NCBI GenBank assembly: GCA_029204225.1
Contig: CM055104.1
Span: 22,826,189-22,890,188, forward strand
Direction: 5' to 3'
Length of the DNA stretch: 64,000 nt
Origin: Diphasiastrum complanatum
Lineage: Eukaryota > Streptophyta > Lycopodiopsida > Lycopodiales > Lycopodiaceae
Shown here: positions 49,876-62,058 of the stretch, one piece after another
Layout: each line of letters begins with the position of its first letter
How positions within the stretch are numbered: position 1 is the first letter of the stretch
Notes under the pieces: generated by a model
What the model was told of the DNA's origin: nothing
The model's database searches: none
What the model saw: the letters and a program-made list of their open reading frames with translations, nothing else
Made by a program: the position numbers and the translations under genes

Positions 49876-51196
49876 CATACCATCTTCAGATTGGGGTATG
49901 GAACTGTGATGGCATTCATCCTCTACAGCAGGTGATTTGATTGACTTTATTATTGGACGAGACCTATTGTTTTTCATGGAGACTCGCGAGAGTCAGGAGC
50001 GGGGACTACCCACTTTCCCGGGATACAGATGGGATTCAATATACAGACCTGAGACTAGATCAGTTAGTGGTCGTGGTTGTAGAGGGGTGGCTTGTCTCTA
50101 TAGAGAGTCCCTTCGTCAGATTATTGAGTTCGTCAGACACGATGAGCATGCACGATATATCTGGATTCGTATTACAGGATGGGAGATTGGTTTGGGCAGG
50201 GACATTTTCATTGTTGCCTGCTATTTTCCTCCGGAGTCATCTTCTTTTGTTGAGGGTGTTGGCTCACCTTATTTGGACCTTTCAGTGGATATCATCAGAT
50301 TTGCTGAGGGGGGGCATATTTTCCTCATTGGGGATTTTAATGCCTGGACTACTTCACAACAGACAGAGGTCCATGATTCTACAGACCAGCTCTGAGTTTA
50401 CGCCCTTGACAGTGACAGCTTGGGGATGACCAGGATTTCTGAGGATGGACCGGGACCTATATTGCATATGGTGAATATCTGTTACAGTCTAGTGACGAAC
50501 ATGAGTTAGCCATTTATAATGGCCTACTTCACTGGCCTAATTTTGACAACTATACTTGTCACCCTCATAGTGGCGATCATAGTGTTGCTGATTACCTCAT
50601 GGCACCTTCATCCATTCCCCTCATTCACAGTTTCTATATCTCTCCCACCACTCTCTCTGATCATTCATTCCTTTCCATCGCTATTGGCCACCTTCCATCA
50701 CTGCCACCTCCACCACAATCCACACTACCTCGTGCACCCAAATACACTTTCCACCCCCTCTACATACTACTCTACCAAAAATCCCTTGCCTCCTTACTTC
50801 ACTCTTTTCCGCACAACAAACCACTGGAGTCTCAGGCTGCCTTCACCACTTCTCTCCATACTGCTGCAACTTTGCCCCTCAACCACGCTGTTCTTGAAGG
50901 CTTCCCATCTTCTTGGTGCACCAACATCATACATCCTATCCATAAAAATGGTGACCACCCCATGTTACCTGGTATTTACCGCACTATAATGATTGGGCAT
51001 GTTCTCGCGAAGTTATATGGCACCACCCTTTAGTCTGCAGTTAGCTCAGAGGCAGAGCCCAGGAGATTGCATGCATTGGGCCAAGCAGGGTTCCGCACTT
51101 ATTACTCCACTACTGATCATATCTTCACACTTCGAGCTCTCATTGAGGAAGCTAGGCACAGAAAGGAAAAGGCCACGCTGGTGAAGAAAGCCTTGT
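49876..51196 (+). pseudogene. LINE ORF2: endonuclease and start of RT, 3'-truncated
   Basis: The endonuclease start GVWNCDGIHPLQQV and, after a frameshift near 49935, FFMETRESQERGLPTF, GRGCRGVACLYRES and LIGDFNAWTT (GDFNA catalytic block). After a stop near 50393, ADYLMAPSSIP and LSDHSFLSI (SDH motif) close the APE-type nuclease. RT begins HAVLEGFPSSWCTNIIHPIH with KNGDHP and RTIMIGHVLAKLYGTTL, then QAGFRTYYSTTDHIFTLRAL, and breaks off at about 51196 before the catalytic YADD. Frames change at about 50400-50540 and 51030. Confidence 0.85.
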
Positions 51197-51524
51197 AACA
51201 GCCATGGAGCATGGAGAAAAGAAACTTACGACACTCTAAAACAGTGGTTGAAGTTAGAAAAAGTTTACAGTTTGAAATTAGTGTGAAGCAAAGTTGATGT
51301 CAGCTTTAAATTGCACAGACAGAATAATAACTGTTTCTCACTTTAGTTTCCATCACACTACAACTGCATCTGAAAGATCGATATGACGCAACCTGGCTGG
51401 CATTTGAAGCTTGTAAATAAAAAAATTTGGGGATCAGCATTGGTTATTAAATTGGGCCTGCCAAAATGATGCCACCACAGTCAAATATAAGTACTAGCAG
51501 CTAACAATTTGCAATGATTAGCAC

Positions 51525-51566
51525 CTGAAAAGCTATAGATGATGAGCTGTATCCACGGTCCAAAAC
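51525..51566 (-). CDS. Kinesin micro-exon (42 nt)
   Basis: Fourteen codons, VLDRGYSSSSIAFQ, between acceptor TACTGGCAG|GTTTTG and donor TTTTCAG|GTGCTA, phase 0 in and out. It fits between the exon ending ...DEQSIK and the exon starting FDGCIGP, supplying beta2 before the (F)-x-F-D motif. It is only about 330 bp from the LINE end. Confidence 0.85.
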
Positions 51567-52151
51567 CTGCCAGTACAAACAGATGAACTTCAGCTCCTTT
51601 ACTTGTTCAGTTAGTCAGCTTGCAGTAGACTGGCTACTTTCATACAAAGTAAGCAAACTTAAATCACCATAATATGTAATAGGAGCCTTATAAAAGCCAC
51701 AAAATGAACGTTTGATTGTTACCTGCAAATTGGTTCAGAAATTTTTGATATAATGTAACGACTTCAACAAGAGGCTCTACTCAGACAAGGTAATACGAAA
51801 GAGGCTGGGATGATAAAAACTTCATCTCAAAGTTTCAAAATGTCCCAACAGTACTATTGAAGAAGTTAGGGAATCATTTTAACTTTATATATTTGTATCT
51901 CAGTAGGTTGTTTTGGAATGAGTAGCTCTTGCTAGTAGCTACAAATTTCCTGTTTATGAAAACACAAAAAAGCCTCTCAACAAGGAGATGTCCAGATGGT
52001 CCTATTGTCAAGAAACATACTTGAAATATAGCATGATTTAAAAACAGTTGAGTTAGAATGTCAAAAGGAAGTAGTACGATTCTAAAATTATTTGCAAGAA
52101 CGAGCAATGAAGTTCAGATAGTTTCTGTCTACCTTCGACTAAAAGAATTAC

Positions 52152-52297
52152 CTTGATTGACTGTTCATCTCTAGATAGCTGAACTGAGAATTTCTCCCCT
52201 TGTGCAATTTCCTCGTTTGAAAGTGGTCGTACACGGACATAAACATGAATGTTGCTTTTACCTTCTGGCTGCTGCGAGTGCTGCTTTTTTGTTGAAC
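52152..52297 (-). CDS. Kinesin exon: motor start (beta1)
   Basis: 146 nt, entering with two bases of a split Gly codon (acceptor TTTTCAG|GT) and leaving in phase 0 (AATCAAG|GTAATT). After a polar lead (STKKQHSQQPEGKSN) it reads IHVYVRVRPLSNEEIAQGEK, the VxVRxRPL signature of kinesin motors. A TAA just upstream in this frame shows that a further 5' exon carrying the start codon must exist; I did not find it. Confidence 0.93.
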
Positions 52298-53383
52298 CTG
52301 AAAACAGACTGATATCAAGGCTTTAGAAAGTTTCATTCTAGATTTTAACATGGAAGAGGCTTCAAGATCACATACTAATGGCTAAAACAAAAAAACTAGG
52401 GAGCTCTATTTTAAAGTGACTGTTCTATCGATTTTGCGATTATACTCCCCTATCCTCATACATTAAAGCATTGTGCACAAGAATTCAGTTCCTGTACAAT
52501 ATTCATTTAGACATGGCTTTTATCCACAAACTTTATAGTTTCTTAGATGAAACTATACCAGTAACATTTGACATAAGTATCAAAAAAACCTATGGCTTCA
52601 AACAAAGAACAAAAGAACTCTGAAACAAATTGATGAGGTTGGAAAATAGATGATTCATAAAACTTTGGAAAATAGAAAGGTCATTTACAAACTAAACAAA
52701 ATGACTTTTAAACTGATAATGGCCCTCAAAAATATGAAAGACGGCCTTGTATATCTGTCATCAGGAAGTATGGATCTAATGGTGGCATTCTTTGAAATTT
52801 CTTCATCCCATGAAGAGTGTTACCCGAGGGCCTAAGCTAGTTCAATTTGATTGGTATATCATCATTGTCCACTTGTGTTTTGCATCCCTTTGCTGTCCAC
52901 TTAATGCATTTCCAGCTTCTTAAGTCATTCTTCAACATCCATCTCTTCCATCTTTTTGAGTTGAGAAGTACCTTCCACCGTATTCAATTGATTTCTAAAG
53001 CTTTGATTTCCTCTTTCATAATTTGATTTTATGACTTAAGGTTTCCATTTTCATTAAAAAGTGTACCAACCTTTTTCTAAGAGCGTCCCTCTTGACATAT
53101 AGAGATTGAGATTCTCCTTCAAATCTAACTATCCTCTTTCATCGTAGTGGGAAATCGTTGCTGTAGGTTACTGAACTTTGTCGCAAATGACTTAGTATTC
53201 TTTAGAGTCTTCAGAATCTTCATTTCTGGAGTATTATGATCCATCATGGTAGTCGATCCTTCATGTTTGCAATTTGAGTTTCCCAAGCTGGTATCTACAT
53301 TCTACCAACTATGGGGGGGAGAAAGAAAGAAAGCTTAATTAAAGTCTTTTGGTGCCAAAAGGCACATAAGACAACAGACATGA
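52298..53383. other. Kinesin 5' region; first exon not located
   Basis: AT-rich. It should contain the first intron and perhaps the first exon and promoter, but no ATG exon ending in phase 1 could be supported. Confidence 0.4.
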
Positions 53384-53475
53384 GGGTCCGGGCCGGACGC
53401 GGGCAATCTGCGTCCAAGTCCGACATCCGGACCCGGACGCGTCCGACCCCCCGCCGCGGGGTCAGACGCGCCCCA
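53384..53475. repeat. GC-rich GTCCGG/CCGGAC inverted-repeat unit
   Basis: A sharply bounded stretch made of GGGTCCGGGCCGGACGCG, TCCGGACCCGGACGCGTCCG and CCCCGCCGCGGGG, with several overlapping palindromes, in AT-rich DNA. It has no coding match. Confidence 0.7.
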
Positions 53476-54014
53476 TACGTGTTTCACTGATATCGACAAA
53501 GCAGCCACCATATTTAACTTCACTAGGGGTTATACTTTGAGTGTCCTCAGCGAAGTAGGATACAAACGCAATGATTCAGCTGAAGACCTATGTTGAAATC
53601 TTATCTCATGTACAATTTCACCAATAACAAATTGCAAACAAATTGCTTCTAATGCTGTTTTTAACAAATTGATTTTGACAATGCTGCTCTACCATAGATT
53701 ACCCTCCCATCCGACCATGTACGACAGAAAGTCTAGGTACCGAGTAAACAATAATGCTTTTCGCCCTAAAAGAAACTAGGTTATGGATCTTAACAATCCA
53801 ATATCACAAAAGTTGCAGGGGAGCGGTCACCACAGCTATACATGTGAGTGTCAAACCTATAACTATTCTTTGAAGTCTAGATTGTAATTGCATTTTGTAG
53901 TTGAAATTTGTACTGAGATGATAGTAAGTGTACTTTGTTGTCATGTTTTTGGTAGAGGTGTTCATACAAGTCGACAAAAAAAAAGGTGTCTGACTGCGCT
54001 CAAAACGCGCGCGC

Positions 54015-54017
<3 letters not shown>

Positions 54018-54060
<43 letters not shown>
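54018..54060. repeat. (GA)n microsatellite
   Basis: A 43-bp GA run preceded by ACGCGCGCGC. Confidence 0.95.
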
Positions 54061-54063
<3 letters not shown>

Positions 54064-54189
54064 TAAAAAGCTCACCAAAAACGTTTGACGTGGATTTGAA
54101 GGAGGAGCTATTAATGACACCTCAAAATCCGAGAGTACATAAAGGCGACACAACCACTCCTATCATCTGCATGCACTGGAAGGACCTTT

Positions 54190-54621
54190 TTGACCATTGC
54201 TTTTTTGCAAAGCTTCCTGGCCAAATATCCAAATGAAAGGAATGTTGCTTCCTTGGGTGTCCGAGTTCAGGAAATGGGCAGTGAAGCCAAACCCCAAACC
54301 CTAAACCAGTATGAAGCCCATAAAACTGCCTTTCAAACTGTGTTCTATTTGCAAAACATGCTCAAACTGACTTTCACTTACACCGTCCCTGTCATATACC
54401 AAGCAGCTTCAATACATGTGCATAATCAAGCACATGTACTGAGAAAATTTTTGTCACTTATATTACACAACTCAATTCTTAACATCTCCAAAAACAGCCA
54501 AAAGAAGAATATCGAATATATTGTTGAGCAAGATTCTGATGATGATGAAGAGTACAAGCCTTCAGGTAGTCAGGAAGAAAGTTCGAGCTCTTCCATAAGT
54601 CTAAAGTGTGATAAAAATTAG
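54190..54621 (+). CDS. Unrecognised 143-codon ORF
   Basis: Starts MTIAFLQSFLAKYPNERNVA and ends in an acidic/Ser-rich tail (EQDSDDDEEYKPSGSQEESS). The charged, low-complexity C-terminus is not typical of random frames, but no domain, upstream promoter or supporting exon is recognised. It could be an exon fragment, a transposon ORF remnant or chance. Confidence 0.2.
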   Translation: MTIAFLQSFLAKYPNERNVASLGVRVQEMGSEAKPQTLNQYEAHKTAFQTVFYLQNMLKLTFTYTVPVIYQAASIHVHNQAHVLRKFLSLILHNSILNISKNSQKKNIEYIVEQDSDDDEEYKPSGSQEESSSSSISLKCDKN

Positions 54622-54727
54622 TAAGCACCTTGGGTTTGCACCCTCATAATCTGCGGTGTAACTGATAGATTTCACCAACTATTTTCAATGCTACACTTTC
54701 CAGACATAGCAATCGATCTCATTCGGA

Positions 54728-54900
54728 GAGAAATCGATCTCATCCTATATGACATAGCAGTGTGTAGGTTTAGGGTTTAGGGTTTAGAGTTCAGGGTTTG
54801 GAGCATAAGTAATTCGTAAGCTGTTGAAGTTCATCCGGGGAGAAACCGATCTCATCCTATAAGACATAGTAGTGTGTAGGTTTAGGGTTTAGGCTTAGAG
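54728..54900. repeat. Interstitial telomere-like repeats in a tandem pair
   Basis: TTTAGGGTTTAGGGTTTAG at 54769-54787 and a shorter TTTAGGGTTTAGG at 54880-54892, each preceded by AGAAAYCGATCTCATCCTATAWGACATAG. The two units are offset by 113 bp. The plant telomere unit is TTTAGGG. Confidence 0.8.
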
Positions 54901-55044
54901 AGGCAGGATAGTAAACATCACTGGCAAAATTTATCCAAGAAAATTATGTGGTCAAGCATAGTTTGAGTAGCTTGCATAGCTTGATCTTGAAGTTTGCCTA
55001 GCTCCAAGAGCTCTGTATCCAGCACCTTTCTGAAAGCTCTTCAA

Positions 55045-55160
55045 CATCCTTGAACACAGTACGTTGGGTCTCAACATATTTCTCAGCTTCAAGCAATTCT
55101 GCATGGTCTAGCTCCGCTTTTTCTTGGTACTCCAAGACCTGCACTTCCTCGGTAGGAAAA
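55045..55160 (-). pseudogene. Coiled-coil ORF fragment
   Basis: The minus strand reads EEVQVLEYQEKAELDHAELL, EAEKYVETQRTVFKDVEELS. It is helical and charged and stops soon after. Similar in flavour to the broken coiled-coil ORF at 2-866; family unknown. Confidence 0.4.
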
Positions 55161-55239
55161 TCCACTGATTGGAAGTGGGTGTTGTCTCTGAAATAAGAAG
55201 ATCATAATCTATAACAAAGTGTCTTGGTCACTATCCCTG

Positions 55240-55560
55240 TCCTGCGAACATAGATCCCTCCGTAGAATGAACATCTCTCGTACAATCAATGCACCACACC
55301 ATGGATCCTCATAAGCAATCAAGGAACATAAGGTAACTAGATGATCCCTGAATAGACAATAATATCATCCTCTAATCTCGTAATAGATAGGGCATCTAAA
55401 GATTATGTGTTGGTCTGACTCTACCTCTCCCAGTGTGCACATCTGGCAAATCATGTCCTTCTAGGATGTACTTTAGAAATGGCTAGTCTCCACAGCAAGT
55501 TGGTGTGAGGAGACCCAAAGTTGTCCCATAGTAATCGTTAGGCGAGATACCAAAATCTAG
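55240..55560 (-). pseudogene. LINE 3' fragment (zf-RVT region)
   Basis: The minus strand reads MGQLWVSSHQLAVETSHF, DMICQMCTLGEVESDQHIIF, RCPIYYEIRG, YYCLFRDHL, IAYEDPWCGALIVREM. It closely follows the copy at 48645-48905, with single-base breaks. Confidence 0.75.
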
Positions 55561-57340
55561 GTATCATGGCAAGATTGGATAATCGACTGCATCAAACTCC
55601 ATAAAATGAGTTCAGGATTTAAGCCCCTATTGACCCCTGCTAGACATTCTGGATAGATAACTCGTCTAATGTATTGGTGGGAACCTAGTGATGAATGTGA
55701 GATATGAATGCCAAGATGTGGCTAGTAGATGAGTAGCCTAAGCGTACCATGAAAGCTTATGTCCCTTCTCGTGGAGCTATTGAGATTAGTGAGTGCTATA
55801 TGAGGGTATCTTGACATGTCAATTGAAAACTCAAGGATTCCTTGGATAAATGTGATCACCTAGAAAATGGCATCAACTTGAAGTTGTGGGACTGCAAACT
55901 CTGTAAGGATGATCTAGTCAGAAATTGAGGGCTTGTTGGCTTGTATCATCCATGAGAGCATGGAGACATGTTGCTTGGAGATACTAGCCCACTTTGTCGA
56001 TGTGAACCCTATACACCATGCCTTTGCTACATATATTGTTATGTCCTTGACTAACTAGGATTAATCTAGGGCTGACTTTGTTTAGTTGGCCATGAAATAG
56101 CAAGAGTTTGTTGATACTTGAACTTGGTTAACAGACACCCTTAGTGACAAGCCTATCACTAGAAGCTTGGGACTCAATACCAACTGTAGGACCACTAGAC
56201 AGGATATGCATGGGGTGTTGGTAATTCCAAAGGCAGTCAAGGAAATAAGGCACAGGCTACTAGGGTCAACAGGCTATATAAGGGAGTGCTTGGGCAATTG
56301 TCAACACATTCAATATTGTGAAGCTTAAACTATAAACTGAGCCCGGATATCACCCATTCTTGAGAAAAGGATCTTTTGTTAGTGATGAATTATGTTGTAT
56401 GGGACACCATAGTTATTGTCCATCTTCCCACACATGGTGAGTTGGAGCATTGTGCTTCAGTTGGGCTCGCCCACCCAGGCTCGATTCTCTATGATCCCAT
56501 GGGTTGATAATAGCAAAAAGCATAGCTATTGTCTAAGGGATTGACCTAGGACATTGTTATGACATGAACTCCCAGGCTCGAAGGCAAGCATGAATTGAGA
56601 GGACTTATGGGATTACTAACTCCCCATGCATGTCCTCTCCACAAGTGTTACAACTGGTACCAAGTCATAGGCTTCCAATCATAGCCTTATGACTAAGCAT
56701 GTCCCTTAACCAAAAGTCAAGTATAACTAACTCTTGCTAGCCAATTATAGTTAGCATTAGCCCTACCTAGCCTAGTTAGTTAGGAATGCAACATCACTAA
56801 CTCTAGATGTTAGTTGTAATTAGCTATGGCTGGAGTGGTTACGGGGGTTAGTTACTGGAGAACTAGGTTGGAAAAAAACTCTAGGTACTCCCAATACCTA
56901 CAATGGGTGGCACAAGGGGCATTGTTTGAGACATTCAAATCAGTTGTGCCCTGAATTGATGATAGCGATAATTGTTTTGGACTAGGTGAGGTATCTATGT
57001 AGTGGGATGGGCTATGGTGGTACAGGATGCCAAGGCGAGTGGAAAGATGAGCCTCACACCACCAGTTTGTCATCTTACAAGATATACGTCACTTCATAGT
57101 TACTTAGAATAATAATTTGCTGCGTTTAAATGGGTTCTTAAGATGACCCAATGCATACAGCATAGATCTAAGATGACTATTCTAGTCTATTTGGATGGCT
57201 TTACCCCTATATCTAAAAGACATTAATGTGAGAGCAATTTCAACTAGACCAATCAAATGTTGCCACGTGGAGTTTTTAAAAAAATGATGTGTTTCAAAGT
57301 ATGATAACTATCCCATATAAGTATTGGAATCTTTTTGCAT
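55561..57340. other. Intergenic; probable decayed repeats
   Basis: 55561-56030 may be further LINE sequence. Around 56260-56300 a TATA-like CTATATAAGGGAGTG follows LTR-like sequence, but no LTR boundaries could be set. Confidence 0.3.
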
Positions 57341-57494
57341 CATTATAATATAGATGTAAGGTTACAAAAAACTTTCAAACACTTGGGCAGGCAAGATTCT
57401 CCTCTTTCACTCGTGCCCACCAACCTCGCTATTTGCACAACTTGGTGTTTTGGCCAATGAACACTCGCCATGTGCACGTGGTGAGCGTTCATTG

Positions 57495-57660
57495 TCCTTG
57501 TCCAAATCCATCGTAGTGCCAACAAGCGAGAGTGGATGATTTACAGCGAGCAGTCATTGACTTCTGGTCCAAAGCAATGCCAATAAGCGAGAGTGAATGG
57601 ATGGGTATGGCAAACGTTCCTTGGCCTGGTCCAAATCCATCGCAGTGCCAATGAGAGTGT
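57495..57660. repeat. Imperfect tandem repeat, about 2-3 units
   Basis: TGGTCCAAATCCATCGYAGTGCCAA-type units recur at about 57498, 57560 (diverged) and 57628, with GCGAGAGTG segments between them. Confidence 0.6.
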
Positions 57661-59532
57661 AAGGCTTATCACATCTTGGCAAGTTCAGAAAATTCATTCT
57701 CTGGTAAGTGCCTCTAAGTGATATAAGATCAAAAGCAGATCCACTAAGCCTAACTAAGATAACAACTAATATAATTCACGTGTAGAGTTTAGAATTCAGA
57801 CACGGTTCTTTTGAACTTTTCCATTAAGAATAGCCGCACACACTTGTCAAATCTACAAAATAATAAATACAATAGAGCGGAACCAAAAGTAGAAGGCTGC
57901 AGGCTTGTATTTTACCTTGTTCCATGGCTAAGAGCCAAGGGAGGAGCAACAGAAGGGAGAACGACAATCTTCCAACAACCGTCGCTAAATGCTCACAACC
58001 TCCATCACTCATTGGAAAAGCAAGCATACATATACATAGACGAAGGAGTAATTAACCATACTTGTGGTTGTTGAAAGCAAAAACAAGTATGAGCAAGACA
58101 AGAACTGGAAAATCGATGTCGCTATGAAATGGAGAGCAAAGCAACATAGCAGCCCAACAAGCTCATAATCTATAGGGATAGGTGTTCTCCAACTCTCTTG
58201 GGGGCATGGGGCTAAGAGCAACTTCACATGTAAATCCCCATTCAACCCCCAAGATGCCATAAAAAGGAAGGGGGGAGGGGGAGTGGTTCCCCTCGACTCG
58301 CATCCCCATGAGGGGTTTGCACATCTTTTGTGGTTGAGCTTCTCACGAGCATGAGTTAAATACTTCTACCGTTTTCTTTGATTACTTGTGTTCTTGAAGA
58401 AAGTAGGCCACTCAACCGCCTATGTTCTTTAAACCGCCCACTGTTTGCATCAAACGGGCACCTAAGTTTTCAACCTATCCACTTGCCATCATGCAACGGG
58501 AGGAGATCGGGCTTATGCCAATGAGTTACATGGAAATAGTTGCCTCATGGTGACCTGTGGAATGTGCACCCCCCGCCTCGTTTTATGGAGACGATGGAGT
58601 CTAGTGTGAGATATGGGTTCACATGTACAGTGCTTCTTAGAGGCACATTCCCACTCTAGAACACTTTGGGCTGAGCCCAGTAAATGTTTGCCACATGGTG
58701 AGAGTCGATGAGCTCAAATGTACTACCATTGTACGACCCCTACAAAGTTGAAAAATCATTATAGGCGCTCTTGCATGTGCAAGCTAAGGAGACCAGCCCG
58801 TTTTGGATGAATTTGAAAGAGAAGGCAAGGCTTGTGTATATATGTACTTACAAAAAGTGAACTTTGATCATGAGAACTAGAGAAACACTTTCCACATGGG
58901 AAGTTGCAAAAGCTTTGAGTGACAAATGCACGTGGTGAATGGGAAGAAGAAAATTAATGTGTCTTCCAATTAGAACAAAGGCGAGCCTCTTACAAAGATA
59001 ACTTCGTGAGTCGAGATAAATTTTAGTTCTTGCTCTTTTGTGTTGTCTCATAAATCTAAGTACGTCACGCATGTTTGTTAGCATAGATAAAAAAAAAAAA
59101 TTGAAACATGATTGTGGTGAGACTATGAAAGTATGGTCTCAATTACAATATTTTTTAGAAAGGGGAAGATCATCCAATTTAATGTCGTGTGGAAATGAAA
59201 GCCATGTGAATATGAACAAACCATTTTCCACAAGTTTTTAGCCCTACCTCAAGGGTATTGTAATAGTTCACAAAATACTAATAGGGGGCATTCATGATGC
59301 ATTCAAGAGATATATGTTTTTGTTAGTTTTAAGCTTTCAAAAAATGGTCATTCATAATAACGTTTTTTTTTAATAGATTATTTTTACAATTCATCTCTCA
59401 TTCAATTTAACATATATAGTGGTTATATTTGCATGTACATTTTTTTACTGTTTCTCGAAGATGTCCTATGAACTCCCATTGATACCAGATACTTGGCATG
59501 TACTTGCCTTTTGGCAATGGAAAACACATTTT

Positions 59533-59538
<6 letters not shown>
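57661..59538. other. Intergenic; no gene recognised
   Basis: No domain in any frame. A minus-strand frame at 58009-58260 begins MASWGLNGDLHVKLLLAPCP with a hydrophobic stretch later, but nothing supports it. Confidence 0.4.

Positions 59539-59596
<58 letters not shown>
59539..59596. repeat. (CT)n microsatellite
   Basis: A perfect 58-bp CT run. Confidence 0.95.
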
Positions 59597-59599
<3 letters not shown>

Positions 59600-61809
59600 A
59601 AAGTGATTATCTTAATAGCCATTAAGGACAAAGATGAGAGATCCAAGATTGGAGTGGGAAAGCAAGATGCATATGATGAGAAAGGAATGATAAGGCACTC
59701 AAATTTGACCATCAAATGGGACAATAAGTGTGTGGGACGATAAGATGCCAAGGCATATGCCATTAGAATATGAAGTGGGACAAGTTCATTCAAATGAAAT
59801 AGAGTATCATTGTATGTCTATATGGCATTCCAGATGCAACAAAGGTTCAGGATATATGCCATGGGTTGAAATAAGTTGCTAGCACAAGATTCTTTACATG
59901 CAAGATAAATTGACAATGTATTTCATGAGATCCAAGCATGTGCAAATATATTATTTAATATTCCATATAGGATAGAGCTTCACGAGATCTATCATCCAAC
60001 TCATGCATACATAAGAGATAGAGAATCATTGAGACAATTCCACAACTCAAATATATCCTACTAGTGAGGTACCAACACAAGCAAGCGACGCATTACCGCA
60101 GGCATCTATAGAGAAGTTTGAGAATACTATAAATGCCATACAAATCTAATATCTATGCCATACATCTCTAGCAAAGTTACATGCTTCTCTAATTGGTGGC
60201 ATGCTTACCAATATACTTGCAATTCTACAATAGTTTTTAATTCAAACCAATCTATTTAAATATGTCCTTGATCATTGTAGCTTTGGAATTAAATTTTCAT
60301 ATTACACATTTGCAAGCCAACCATTACTGGTACCAGGCATTCTGGGTTGTCCAACCAGCTTGGGATGCATTGGAGGCAATTTTTGCTAATAGTGATTGAC
60401 ATGTGTATGCCTTATGAGTAGCTTGAGATCTATTTGCTACTATTTCACGTCTTTGGTCAAGACAACTAGCTTGTAACCTAGCTATCCCAATGCCTTGGCA
60501 TCTAATGGTCCCTTCAAAGAGCTTGGATTTTTTGTGATGGCATATGTATTTTCTCATGGCACTCTTGCTTTATTAGCGTGGCCTAGTGCAATTATGGTGG
60601 ATCCTATTTGTTGCAATATCTACACATTTAGTGTCTGCATTTTTGTGATCAACAATACAACTTAAACATTTTGCAACAAGGCCTTCATCAAATGCCCTTT
60701 TTGCAAACTCATATTTTCTATATTCACATTAGTTACCTTTCAAATTCACATGTAAACAATGAGAGCAACCTCTTCCATTTGAGGGCATGTATGGGTCCTT
60801 GAGGAATTGGTCTATTGATGGCCCTGTTAATCAAATACTCAGCCCTGGGTACACTTAGATGGCTCTAGCAGTCTGGGAGCACTTGGCCCTTATCTTAGTT
60901 ATAGCTTCTAAAAAGTGATAATAGGATATTTACTTGCCTTGTGTGATCTATGATTCTGATCTCTTTAATGTCTTTGTGATTGTTGCTTCGTGTGTAACCT
61001 GCACAAAAGGTTCATGTGATTGAATGGTGTCCTTTATATCAGATTCGATATTATCATCAATGTACCATACTGCTCGTATGTGATGCCATCAGTAAGTCTG
61101 TGTTCTAAACAAGTACCTGATTGTGGAAGCCTGACAGTTTCAAAACTCTACTCACCATGCTTTTTCAAAACCAGTCCAAGAGTTTCGCTCCACAAACCAG
61201 CAGTGACTAAAATGCATGAAAACTCTTTAGCTTGAATCTGCTGTCAATCTTTTCAAAAAAAAAGTACAGGAGCATGGACTATACAGACTTGAATACATCA
61301 AGATAAACTAAGATATTCCTGTGAAGCAACTGAGCTGTCAGTCATACTTGTAAGACAATTACACTGTCACACGTGTAAGACAATCAGAAGCTATTACCCA
61401 GAAAACAAAACACTATGCAAAAATTCTGCTGCTCATGGATTGCCTTGACACTGTTTAACTAGGTGGAATCAAGAATGCTAGGAATATCCTTACAACTTAT
61501 GTGACATGTGCTTTTGTGGTTTGTTTATCTTAGTACAGAAATTCACTACGCTTTAGTCATCAAAAGCATTTCCTATGAGACTGTCCATTTCCACGAGTAC
61601 TGGAACATGTGTGAACATTTCATGAGGCAAGAAACCGTTCATTATATCATCTATGTTAACAATTCTGGGCAAATCAGGTCAGCTTAGCAGATGGATGCAA
61701 CAAGCTGTGCGTTCAAAATCTCTCTCTCTCTCTCTATACTGCAATGTCGAGAAACACATATGCAGTATGCAGCAACAAAGCCTCCAGCTAACGAGCTTAT
61801 TGGAAAATG
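59597..61809. other. Intergenic, includes GTPase 3' flank
   Basis: No coding domain seen. The stretch next to 61809 should hold the 3' UTR of the GTPase gene. A minor (TC)n lies at about 61721-61735. Confidence 0.4.
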
Positions 61810-62058
61810 CTAGACTGGAACATTATCCCAAGTATATGATCCAAGTTTTCCTGTTCTGTAAAGATTGAGAATTTTTTTGGCAGCTTTTTTCCAGTCTCCT
61901 GCACCATCTGGGATAAGAAAAGTTCTGCGTAGCTCCCTAATTTGAGTATCTATCAGGGAATTAATCTCATCCTCATTTGCAAGATCGCCACCAAAATTCA
62001 TACGTGTAGAAGCAATAATGCCTCGTACTTCAAATTTAGAATCTGGGTCTTGACGCCG
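61810..62058 (-). CDS. MTG1/DAR-type GTPase, last exon
   Basis: Acceptor TTGCTGCAG|CGGCGT at 62058, phase 0, stop TAG at 61810-61812; 82 codons. It starts RRQDPDSKFEVRGIIASTRM and contains NFGGDLANEDEINSLIDTQI and ILNLYRTGKLGSYTWDNVPV, the C-terminal helical domain of MTG1-like GTPases (...GxLGxYxLD...). Direct joining to the exon at 63029 (ends ...LKAKK, phase 0) keeps the frame. Confidence 0.88.
   Translation of the reverse strand, partial: RRQDPDSKFEVRGIIASTRMNFGGDLANEDEINSLIDTQIRELRRTFLIPDGAGDWKKAAKKILNLYRTGKLGSYTWDNVPV

Noticed and set aside
50519-51033. Two overlapping plus-strand ORFs as separate genes.
   Set aside because: The 50599 frame carries the LINE endonuclease end and RT start; the other is its shadow.
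53335-53523. Minus-strand ORF over the GC-rich island as kinesin first exon.
   Set aside because: Its residues come from palindromic GC-rich repeat; no donor of the required phase was supported.
54190-54621. First exon of the kinesin.
   Set aside because: It is on the opposite strand.
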